From the NCBI GenBank assembly GCA_017161305.1, contig CP031518.1, positions 310,001 to 374,000 of the forward strand: a stretch of 64,000 nt of DNA. The letters are read 5' to 3'. Position 1 is the stretch's first letter; each line of letters starts with the position of its first letter. Below the pieces are notes generated by a model that was not told where the DNA came from, made no database searches, and worked only from the letters and a program-made list of their open reading frames with translations. The translations under genes and the position numbers were made by a program. The stretch comes from Treponema ruminis (lineage in GTDB: Bacteria > Spirochaetota > Spirochaetia > Treponematales > Treponemataceae). This document shows, in pieces, positions 7,496 through 13,495 of the stretch.

Positions 7496-8656
7496 TTACT
7501 CACCAGTTCCGACTTTGATTCGTGCGAATGCTTCCGCGAGAACCGGCGCACCGTCAGCGTATGCGATGCCCTTGAAGCCGATCTGATTTTTAAGAGCGAA
7601 AAGCTCATAAAGGTTTTTGACTTCAAGCCCTTCGACATAAGCCCACCAGTAATAGCTAAAATCACCGAGAACAGCAATATAGCTTCCTGATGTTTTTACA
7701 GAAGGAGCGTAAGCCGATTCGATAACCGGGAGACCGAGCAGACGGTCCGGCTCGCCCTCTGTAAGACCCGGCCGCCAGATATACTGGTCGTCTTTGTCTT
7801 TGAGCAAGAAACAGTCGGTGAGGATTGTCGTTGACATTACCCAGCGGGCACGGCGACGATAAGCAGGTTTCAAGCTCATCTTTGTCTTGATGAGGTCGTC
7901 AGCTGTAAGTGCTGCGCCTGCTGTTGTAACATCACGCGATGTTGGGACGCCGTTTGCCGAAGCCGTGAAAACACCGAGCGGCTGGCCTGAGCCTGTGCCG
8001 GCTGTAATTCCGTTTTCAAAAGCGGCAATGAGTTTCTCAGTGATTTTCTCACGGACAATTCTCTCAATCGGGAGGGCTGAGACCTTGACGAGTTTGTCAG
8101 AAATCTTGATCAGCTTGACGAGAGTGTTTGGTGAGAGCTCACGCAACGAATATGCGAGGGTTGCATCAGCGGAAATGTCACTTGCAGGGACTTCTGCGGT
8201 CCAGGAAGCATCACTTGCATCTGCTGACTCATACGGTGCCCCGAGAGATTTCGCCTCAGTTAGAGGGAACTTGCGGACAAGGCCGTAAAGCGGAGATTCA
8301 TCCTCTACGCTCTTGATGATTTCGGCGACATATTCCTGTGGGGAAAGTGCGCCACCTCCGGAACCGACCGAAATATCACGCTTCTCGCCTTTAAGGTAAG
8401 CGCGGAATTCCTTCATCTTTTCGGAGATTTCACCGCGGGTTTCACCCTCGTCTTTTGGCAGTTCTGTTGAAAAACCGTTGAGCGTTGCCTCACGCTCTTC
8501 TGCGGCAATTTCAAGAGAGAGCTTTCGGACTTCTGCCTCTTTGTCGGCAAAAATCTTTGACTCTTCATCAGAAAAAGCGCGGTTTTCTTTCTGTGCAAGC
8601 TCGTGCATTGCACGGAGCTCAGCTATAAGTTTTGCACGCTGTTCTTTTTTGTTCAT
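7496..8656 (-). CDS. HK97-family phage major capsid protein
   Basis: 386 residues. The first ~100 are a helical, charged delta domain (KKEQRAKLIAELRAMHELAQ) that the adjacent protease would remove; the shell domain begins after a Gly/Ser-rich linker (SVGSGGGALSPQEYV) near residue 100. Segments GNENGITAGTGSGQP-like (FENGITAGTGSGQPLG) and ARWVMS are typical of HK97-fold capsids. It follows the prohead protease, the standard order. The start at 8656 (MNKKEQRAK) has an upstream GAAGGAT-type Shine-Dalgarno. Confidence 0.92.
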   Translation of the reverse strand: MNKKEQRAKLIAELRAMHELAQKENRAFSDEESKIFADKEAEVRKLSLEIAAEEREATLNGFSTELPKDEGETRGEISEKMKEFRAYLKGEKRDISVGSGGGALSPQEYVAEIIKSVEDESPLYGLVRKFPLTEAKSLGAPYESADASDASWTAEVPASDISADATLAYSLRELSPNTLVKLIKISDKLVKVSALPIERIVREKITEKLIAAFENGITAGTGSGQPLGVFTASANGVPTSRDVTTAGAALTADDLIKTKMSLKPAYRRRARWVMSTTILTDCFLLKDKDDQYIWRPGLTEGEPDRLLGLPVIESAYAPSVKTSGSYIAVLGDFSYYWWAYVEGLEVKNLYELFALKNQIGFKGIAYADGAPVLAEAFARIKVGTGE

Positions 8657-8667
8657 TTTTCAATCCT

Positions 8668-9351
8668 TCAGTTAGATTCAAATTCAAGCAGCGCAAGCTC
8701 ACGCTCACGCTCATCCGATTCAAGTTTACGGCGTTTTTCGGTTTCCTCAGCTTTAAGTCGCTCCGCTTCAAGCCCTGCGATAACTCCCTCGCACCAGCTT
8801 CGGGCTGAGATTTCCGTGCCGTCGTTTGCAGGTGACGAAACGGCAGAAACATCGTAAACCTTCTCAAAATCCGTGATTGTACGGATATAGATTCTTTTTC
8901 CTGTTGCTTCGTCTTTGATTGATTCCATCCGCTCCCCGCGCACGACAAAACCGAAGCTCATTTTTGTCGTGTAGCCGCCTTTGATTTCCTCAAAAAGCGA
9001 ACGTCCTTCACCAGTGCCGCCAAGGTTGGCTTTGATGAAAAGGCCGTGCCCGTCTGGCCTTACTTCGAGAGTCTTGTTTGAGATTCGGGCATAAACCCGC
9101 CCGACATGGTTGTACTGGAAAATGACGTCAGAAAGATCGCACTTGTCAAAAGCCCTTGAATCAATCTGCTCTTTGAAAATGTAATAATCTTCTTCCCAGA
9201 GGATATAAGGCTCGTTGAATGTTGCCGCATATCCTTCGACGATTCTTTCCTCACTGTCAGGCGTCCCCATTTCACGACACTCAAGTTTCATTGAGCGATA
9301 CTGCCGCCCCTGAAGAAGTTTTTTTGAGATTTTTTCAAGTTCTTCATCCAT
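8668..9351 (-). CDS. HK97-family prohead protease
   Basis: 227 residues. The pattern RIVEGYAATFNEPY near residue 36, FQYNHVGRVYARI with the catalytic His, LFEEIKGGYTTKMSFGF, and a late SAVSSPANDGTEIS segment is the classic caudoviral prohead protease. It cleaves the capsid delta domain during maturation. The C-terminal ~45 residues are a charged helix. It sits between portal and capsid. The 12-bp phage motif is 19 nt before the start, with AGGAG in between. Confidence 0.9.
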   Translation of the reverse strand: MDEELEKISKKLLQGRQYRSMKLECREMGTPDSEERIVEGYAATFNEPYILWEEDYYIFKEQIDSRAFDKCDLSDVIFQYNHVGRVYARISNKTLEVRPDGHGLFIKANLGGTGEGRSLFEEIKGGYTTKMSFGFVVRGERMESIKDEATGKRIYIRTITDFEKVYDVSAVSSPANDGTEISARSWCEGVIAGLEAERLKAEETEKRRKLESDERERELALLEFESN

Positions 9352-9370
9352 TTTTCTTTTCTCCTAAGAA

Positions 9371-9382
9371 TACAGTCATTTT
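9371..9382 (-). repeat. Start-associated 12-bp phage motif, copy d
   Basis: AAAATGACTGTA on the minus strand, 19 nt before the protease start; an AGGAG Shine-Dalgarno lies between, so here the motif is separate from ribosome binding. Confidence 0.75.
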
Positions 9383-9424
9383 TATTTTTTCAGCCCAATA
9401 AAATATTATGATTTTTTTTCCATA

Positions 9425-10732
9425 TTATTCTTCTTGTTTAGGATTAGAAAAATCATTGTTTTCATTGGGATTTACTTCTTTTGGCTCCTGATTGTCGGGA
9501 TTGTCTGAATCTGAGCTCGTGCCGTTCCCGTCAATCGGTGCCATGTTGACCTGCATGTAATGCTTTTCTGCGAAAGGCTCATCAACCCTCGGCAAATTCT
9601 CCATCGCATAAATCTGATTGAGCGTGTAGATGCCGTTTGTAAGGCCCTTGATGTAATTGTTGAAGCGGGTGTTTGCATCAGCCCGAAGAATTGTGTTCGG
9701 ATCAAATTCTGCATAGCAGTCATCCTGCATCCATGAAGGGATAAGCTGAGAAAAATACTGATTCAAAAGGACAAGCCAAGGCGTAAGGGTGTGCTGCAGG
9801 AAGAAAGTATTGAACTGCTCCATGTTCGTGAACTTCGCGGAGTCTTTGCCCAGCATGAACAGAGGAACCCTGTAGATTTTTGCGATTTCCTTCTCAGAAA
9901 AAGCCCTTAACTCCACAAGCTGGCTGTCAGTATTCCCTCCCAGCTGGAGCGGTTGCGCTGTAAGTCCTTTGTTTAAAATAACCGGCTTGTTTGCGTTTTC
10001 CTTGCCGCCGTAGCTTTTTAAGAACCGTTCTGCAAGCTCATCACTGTTTTCCTTGGTCCAGTTCGTCACTTCTTTTGGTACGGTGAGAATCATTTTTGAA
10101 TGTATTCCGCCGTCAAAGTAGGTCGCCGTGTATTCGTCAAGCTCCAGCCCTGTCTTGGCTGAATGGGTGGCATATTCAATCGGCGAAAATCCTTTAAGCC
10201 TGTTGTAACGGATGGCCGGAATGTGAAGGATTGTGTCTCGATTGTATTTATATGTGCCGGTGCTTGTGTGGTAAATGTAATAGATTTCCCCTTCCGGCGT
10301 TTTCTTGATGTCAACGCTTGAAGGGTCAAGTGTATAAAGTGCGGTTGGATTATAGTTTCTGTCACGCTCAACGAAGATAAAAGCGTTTCCTTTCAAGAGA
10401 AGGTGAAGGAGTACTTTCTTTTTGAAAATAAAAGGCGTGTCGTCTGGATTCGGGCGGCGGGTCAAAAGGCGGTAAAGCGGCAGATCAAGGGCACGCTCCC
10501 GGCTGCCGTTTACATTCCTGTAGACATTAAAGGACAGTGAGGCGACTGCATCAGAAATGATGTAAACACAGCTTGCAAGCGTTGTGTTTGCGAGCATTTC
10601 CCCGACTGTCATGTAAGGCGAGAAATAGAAAATATCTCCGCCGTCATAATGAGACAGCGGGATTGAATCTGTATCATTTTTAACCGTCGTATTTGACGGA
10701 GTTTTGCGGATTTCAAAGCCAAATAGTTTCAT
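9425..10732 (-). CDS. HK97-family phage portal protein
   Basis: 435 residues with the HK97 portal pattern: an N-terminal segment with YDGGDIFYFSPYMTVGEML, LYRLLTRRPNPDDTPFIFKK, a membrane-proximal GNAFIFVERDRNYNPTALY, LHIPAIRYNRLKGFSPIEYA, and the C-terminal IPSWMQDDCYAEFDP followed by an Asn/Asp-rich tail. The portal is the head vertex ring for DNA entry and exit. A large terminase gene would normally precede it but is not there; a DUF261 gene is instead. Confidence 0.93.
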   Translation of the reverse strand: MKLFGFEIRKTPSNTTVKNDTDSIPLSHYDGGDIFYFSPYMTVGEMLANTTLASCVYIISDAVASLSFNVYRNVNGSRERALDLPLYRLLTRRPNPDDTPFIFKKKVLLHLLLKGNAFIFVERDRNYNPTALYTLDPSSVDIKKTPEGEIYYIYHTSTGTYKYNRDTILHIPAIRYNRLKGFSPIEYATHSAKTGLELDEYTATYFDGGIHSKMILTVPKEVTNWTKENSDELAERFLKSYGGKENANKPVILNKGLTAQPLQLGGNTDSQLVELRAFSEKEIAKIYRVPLFMLGKDSAKFTNMEQFNTFFLQHTLTPWLVLLNQYFSQLIPSWMQDDCYAEFDPNTILRADANTRFNNYIKGLTNGIYTLNQIYAMENLPRVDEPFAEKHYMQVNMAPIDGNGTSSDSDNPDNQEPKEVNPNENNDFSNPKQEE

Positions 10733-10737
10733 ACTGT

Positions 10738-10749
10738 TACAGTCATTTT
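10738..10749 (-). repeat. Start-associated 12-bp phage motif, copy e
   Basis: AAAATGACTGTA on the minus strand, then ACAGT, then the portal start (5-nt spacing). Its first bases overlap the TAA stop of the DUF261 gene. A five-codon frame from the motif's own ATG ends at a TGA overlapping the portal ATG. Confidence 0.8.
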
Positions 10750-11161
10750 ATTTATAAAGCGTGATAATTCTTGCACTTGCAGGTTTTCCAATCTTCACGC
10801 AGACGGAATTAGAGATAGAGTTGAAGACAATCTTTCCGTCTTCCACTACAACCCAGTGCCCGTGCTCTTTTCCCTTTTCATCGAAATAAACATACCTCAC
10901 GGGCGTGGGCCCTTTAATCCTGCTTATATCCTTGATTTCTTTCTTTTCGACATGCCAATTTTTCCCCGTGAAGAAGTGGAGCAAAGCCGAAGCATTAAGG
11001 ACGGTGCACTCTTCATCGAGCAGGCCCTTATCCATTGCCGTTGAAATGTGCTTGATCATCTCCCCCTCAGATTCCGGGATAATTCCCATGCAATAGAGAT
11101 AGCACATGGCAAGGCATCCATATTTTCCAATCATCAAAGCCCTGGTCTGCGGATTTTTCAT
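10748..11161 (-). CDS. DUF261-family protein with papain/C39-like layout
   Basis: 137 residues. YGCLAMCYLYCMG near the N-terminus and HGHWVVVEDGKIVFNSISNS near residue 105 resemble the Cys and His regions of C39/papain-like folds and match my memory of DUF261 proteins from Borrelia plasmids and Treponema phages. A Cys-peptidase or amidase role is possible but unproven. It occupies the place just before the portal where a terminase gene is usual. The family call comes from pattern memory only. Confidence 0.6.
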   Translation of the reverse strand: MKNPQTRALMIGKYGCLAMCYLYCMGIIPESEGEMIKHISTAMDKGLLDEECTVLNASALLHFFTGKNWHVEKKEIKDISRIKGPTPVRYVYFDEKGKEHGHWVVVEDGKIVFNSISNSVCVKIGKPASARIITLYK

Positions 11162-11173
11162 TTTTTCACCTCG

Positions 11174-11659
11174 CTATTTATAGATTTGTCGGATTCTGAC
11201 TAATCCCTCAATTATTTCCCTGGTCCAGTTGTTCATCCGTTGTTTAAATTCTTTCGTCTGGAATTCAGGCTTTACATGCAGGCTATATACCAAAGCACAT
11301 ATTTTTTCCTGCTTTATTTCGATATATGCGGAATTCAGATTTAAATGATTAAACGTCACCCAATCCACAACTTCATCGTAAACTCTCTCAAGAATGAATT
11401 TCGTGAAATACCCATTGTATTGATTTGTTGCAGGCGTGATTTTCGATTCCAGCGACATGATATAAATATGCGCCCACTCCACTTGCTGCCTTATGATGTT
11501 CCTTTCTTTTTCTCCGTTGCCGACTCTCAGATGATTCGAGCTGAAAGAAAAAAAACCGTTTCTTACTTCATGAATGAAAATGACAATGACTACAAAAACA
11601 AAGCAAAGCACGAGCCACGAGTTTTTGTCAGTCAAGATTTTTTCGATTGCTTCCCACAT
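11174..11659 (-). CDS. Single-pass membrane protein of the prophage (161 aa)
   Basis: A hydrophobic segment (WLVLCFVFVVIVIFIH, about residues 15-30) is followed by a ~130-residue soluble domain with regular helices (RNIIRQQVEWAHIYIMSLE, and later MNNWTREIIEGLVRIRQIY). This is an N-in, single-anchor design. I do not recognise the family; a late-lysis or superinfection-exclusion role is conceivable but has no direct support. The start is fixed by the 12-bp motif 5 nt upstream, with no Shine-Dalgarno. Confidence 0.55.
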   Translation of the reverse strand: MWEAIEKILTDKNSWLVLCFVFVVIVIFIHEVRNGFFSFSSNHLRVGNGEKERNIIRQQVEWAHIYIMSLESKITPATNQYNGYFTKFILERVYDEVVDWVTFNHLNLNSAYIEIKQEKICALVYSLHVKPEFQTKEFKQRMNNWTREIIEGLVRIRQIYK

Positions 11660-11664
11660 ACTTT

Positions 11665-11676
11665 TACAGTCATTTT
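11665..11676 (-). repeat. Start-associated 12-bp phage motif, copy f
   Basis: AAAATGACTGTA on the minus strand, then AAAGT, then the start at 11659 (5-nt spacing). It starts inside the TAA stop of the rusA-like gene. Confidence 0.8.
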
Positions 11677-12053
11677 TATTTGTAGTCTGTGATTCTTATG
11701 GTGCACGACGGCTCGTTTTTTTTGTAAAGGTTTTCGACTGTAATTTTTCGGCAGAAATGCCATGTGTCGTCTTCGATGATGTTTGAATCCATGAGCGTAT
11801 CGAGGATAGAACTTGTGGCATTGTCACCGTCTCTGCGCCTGAAATCTCCATGAGTGAGGGTAATTTCTATATGAAGTTCCTGATTCAACGGTTTTTCTAA
11901 TTTTTGCGATTTTCTTTGAAAAATAAGCGAAAAAAGGGCCATTTCGTGCCATTTCTGATAGTTTTTTGAAGGAATTGTCTTTTTATTTGGCAGCGTTTGG
12001 CGGTTGTTTTTTTTCGCCGGAACCTCGCCCCGCAATGTGAAAATATAATTCAT
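11676..12053 (-). CDS. RusA-family Holliday junction resolvase
   Basis: 125 residues. The core DGDNATSSILDTLMDSNIIEDD near residues 76-97 carries the paired acidic residues of RusA catalytic sites, preceded by the FRRRDGDN turn; the N-terminus has a Lys-rich KKNNRQTLPNKKTIPSKNY segment as in RusA. It would cut four-way or branched DNA during phage recombination or packaging. It is the first minus-strand gene of the phage block and faces a plus-strand lysis-like unit across a 36-bp divergent region. Confidence 0.85.
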   Translation of the reverse strand: MNYIFTLRGEVPAKKNNRQTLPNKKTIPSKNYQKWHEMALFSLIFQRKSQKLEKPLNQELHIEITLTHGDFRRRDGDNATSSILDTLMDSNIIEDDTWHFCRKITVENLYKKNEPSCTIRITDYK

Positions 12054-12057
12054 ATAC

Positions 12058-12085
12058 TTACAGTCAGCTTTAAAAATGACTGTAA
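12058..12085. promoter_or_regulatory. Divergent phage control region with two inverted copies of the 12-bp motif
   Basis: TTACAGTCA at 12058-12066 and TGACTGTAA at 12077-12085 form a 9-bp inverted repeat spaced by 10 bp. Each half is the end of a start-associated motif, one 5 nt before the rusA start (12053), the other 5 nt before the plus-strand start at 12090. A shared operator for both directions is the simplest reading. Confidence 0.7.
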
Positions 12086-12089
12086 AGTC

Positions 12090-12299
12090 ATGTTGAAAAA
12101 AAGATTGCTGCTAAAACTTACCAGCGTAAAAAATCAGCTTACTTATTGGAGCTGCTTTTTAATTTCCTATATCGTCATAAAAAACAAAGTCGATTTCTAC
12201 GGAATTGCGCTTGCCTTGTGCGGTGTCATTCTCAGCTACTTTGCCGTCTCTGAGGTGCAGAAGCATCTGGAAGCAAAAAAAGGAGATAAAAGTGAATGA
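12090..12299 (+). CDS. Small two-TM phage membrane protein, holin-like
   Basis: 69 residues when started at MLKKRLLLK (12090), 5 nt after the conserved phage motif; a longer upstream open frame overlaps the rusA gene and is not used. Two hydrophobic segments, about residues 18-35 and 40-58, are joined by a short polar turn, with a charged C-terminus ending KGDKSE. Size and topology suit a small holin. It overlaps the next gene by 4 nt (ATGA), so the two form one unit. The function is inferred. Confidence 0.55.
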   Translation: MLKKRLLLKLTSVKNQLTYWSCFLISYIVIKNKVDFYGIALALCGVILSYFAVSEVQKHLEAKKGDKSE

Positions 12300-12616
12300 A
12301 AAAATCAAATCATTTTTTGAAAAGGTCGGCTTGTGTCTGTCTGCTCTTTTTCTTTTCGTGCTCGGCCTGCTTGTCAGAAACTGTTTTCAAAATAAAGGAA
12401 AGCGAGTTGAACCGGATTCAGCAGGAAACGGAAAACTTGACGAAAATCGTGAGCGAGCAGAACAGTCAGCTCTTACAATTACAGAAATTATCCAGCGAGT
12501 TAAGGAACGAGGCGGAGAGCGAGAGGAAGAAAGCCCAGCTTTATAAGGGCATTGCAATCGGAGCTTGCGCTTCTTCAATAATCCTCGGCGGAGCCTTATT
12601 TTTGTCTCATAAATAA
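12296..12616 (+). CDS. Signal/anchor-coiled-coil phage protein, spanin-like
   Basis: 106 residues: a basic N-terminus, a hydrophobic stretch ending in Ser-Cys-Ser-Ala-Cys (about residues 12-26) that could be a lipoprotein or signal segment, a coiled coil (ELNRIQQETENLTKIV, about 37-80), and a C-terminal hydrophobic segment (GIAIGACASSIILGGALFL). It is coupled to the upstream holin-like gene. Two hydrophobic ends around a periplasmic-type coiled coil recall spanin or Rz-like proteins. No catalytic motif is present. Confidence 0.5.
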   Translation: MKKSNHFLKRSACVCLLFFFSCSACLSETVFKIKESELNRIQQETENLTKIVSEQNSQLLQLQKLSSELRNEAESERKKAQLYKGIAIGACASSIILGGALFLSHK

Positions 12617-12640
12617 AAGTGTCACATAAAAGTGTCACAT
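12615..12640 (+). repeat. 13-bp tandem direct repeat next to the attachment site
   Basis: Two perfect adjacent copies of AAAAGTGTCACAT follow the stop codon of the last phage gene, about 150 bp from the tRNA-Ala fragment. Position and size suit arm-type integrase or excisionase binding sites, but this is inferred. Confidence 0.6.
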
Positions 12641-12788
12641 AAAACGCATATTTTATATAGCATCAGATATAGCGGGATAACGCTAAAATCACAAGCAAAA
12701 ATAAAAAGTCTCTTGCAATTCTTTATATTTCAATGATATACTAATGCTAAATAGTGTTGTATAATACTATATAAGTGACTAGCTAAAA

Positions 12789-12832
12789 GATTCGCAATCA
12801 AAGGGTGGCCGGTTCGAGTCCGGTCGTCTCCA
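12789..12832 (+). tRNA. 3' half of tRNA-Ala(CGC): prophage attachment site remnant
   Basis: The anticodon loop TTCGCAA (anticodon CGC), a complete T-arm (GCCGG TTCGAGT CCGGT) and the acceptor 3' strand CGTCTCC plus discriminator A are present; the D-arm, the 5' acceptor strand and the true 5' anticodon stem are not. U at position 70 would pair with G3, the tRNA-Ala identity element. A half tRNA directly next to phage genes marks recombination into a tRNA gene; the restored complete tRNA should lie at the prophage's other end, left of the window. Confidence 0.8.
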
Positions 12833-12833
12833 G

Positions 12834-12864
12834 AAAAATCCTGCTAAGTGCAGGATTTTTTATT
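12834..12864 (+). terminator. Intrinsic terminator after the tRNA-Ala fragment
   Basis: AATCCTGC-TAAGT-GCAGGATT followed by a T-rich run: an 8-bp stem with a 5-nt loop. It is probably the native terminator of the tRNA gene. The 54 bp to the nrdG stop codon show nothing else. Confidence 0.85.
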
Positions 12865-12918
12865 TATAAATTGATTTTTTTTTCTAGCAAGCGAACCGTC
12901 CTCCGATTATAGCTTCTT

Positions 12919-13425
12919 TTACAGCTTCATTAAGCAGTTGTGCTCCAGGTCGATTATTCGCTGGTTGCGGCTTCCTCGGAAGTTGAGCGTTAAGTCCCGC
13001 TCTTTTTCGATGTAGGGGCCGTCAATCAGAACGTTGATGCAGGCCAGCATTCGGTTTGTGAAAGGAGTGTGCTTGCGTCCGTCGGCCGGCAGCAAGTCCT
13101 TGTCGTAAAGATAGCCTGTGTAGCACCAGATGTTTTTGTTTGGCAGTTCTTTTTTGACCCGCTCCAAAAATGGCGCGAGAACTTCCTGATTTTCTTCTTC
13201 AAATGGCTCTCCGCCAAGAACCGTGAGTCCTGCGATGTGGGCCGGTTTGAGGGCTTCCATGATTTCATCCTCGGTCTCTTTTGTGAAGGGCTTTCCGAAG
13301 TTAAAATCCCAGGTAATCTGATTGTGGCAGCCCTTGCAGTGATTGCGGCAGCCAGAGACAAAAAGTGAAACGCGAACACCCAAGCCGTCCGCAATGTCGA
13401 TTTTTTTAATTATTCCGTAATTCAT
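12919..13425 (-). CDS. nrdG: Anaerobic ribonucleotide reductase activating enzyme
   Basis: 168 residues starting MNYGIIKKIDIADG; an upstream in-frame extension overlaps the nrdD end and is not used. CRNHCKGCHN near residue 28 is the CxxxCxxC radical-SAM cluster motif. VLGGEPFEEEN gives the GGEP SAM-binding segment and WCYTGYLYD the later beta strand of NrdG. The enzyme makes the glycyl radical on NrdD using SAM and a 4Fe-4S cluster. It lies just downstream of nrdD on the same strand, separated by a hairpin terminator. Confidence 0.93.
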   Translation of the reverse strand: MNYGIIKKIDIADGLGVRVSLFVSGCRNHCKGCHNQITWDFNFGKPFTKETEDEIMEALKPAHIAGLTVLGGEPFEEENQEVLAPFLERVKKELPNKNIWCYTGYLYDKDLLPADGRKHTPFTNRMLACINVLIDGPYIEKERDLTLNFRGSRNQRIIDLEHNCLMKL

Positions 13426-13435
13426 AATATTTTTT

Positions 13436-13467
13436 ATAAAAAGATTGCCTGGCAGAACCAGGCAATC
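13436..13467 (-). terminator. Terminator or attenuator between nrdD and nrdG
   Basis: A perfect 10-bp stem (GATTGCCTGG/CCAGGCAATC) with a 5-nt loop, followed on the minus strand by TTTTTAT. It would reduce nrdG transcription relative to nrdD, fitting the need for little activase. Confidence 0.7.
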
Positions 13468-13495
13468 AAGTATTTTTAGATTGGTCAGAAAATCT

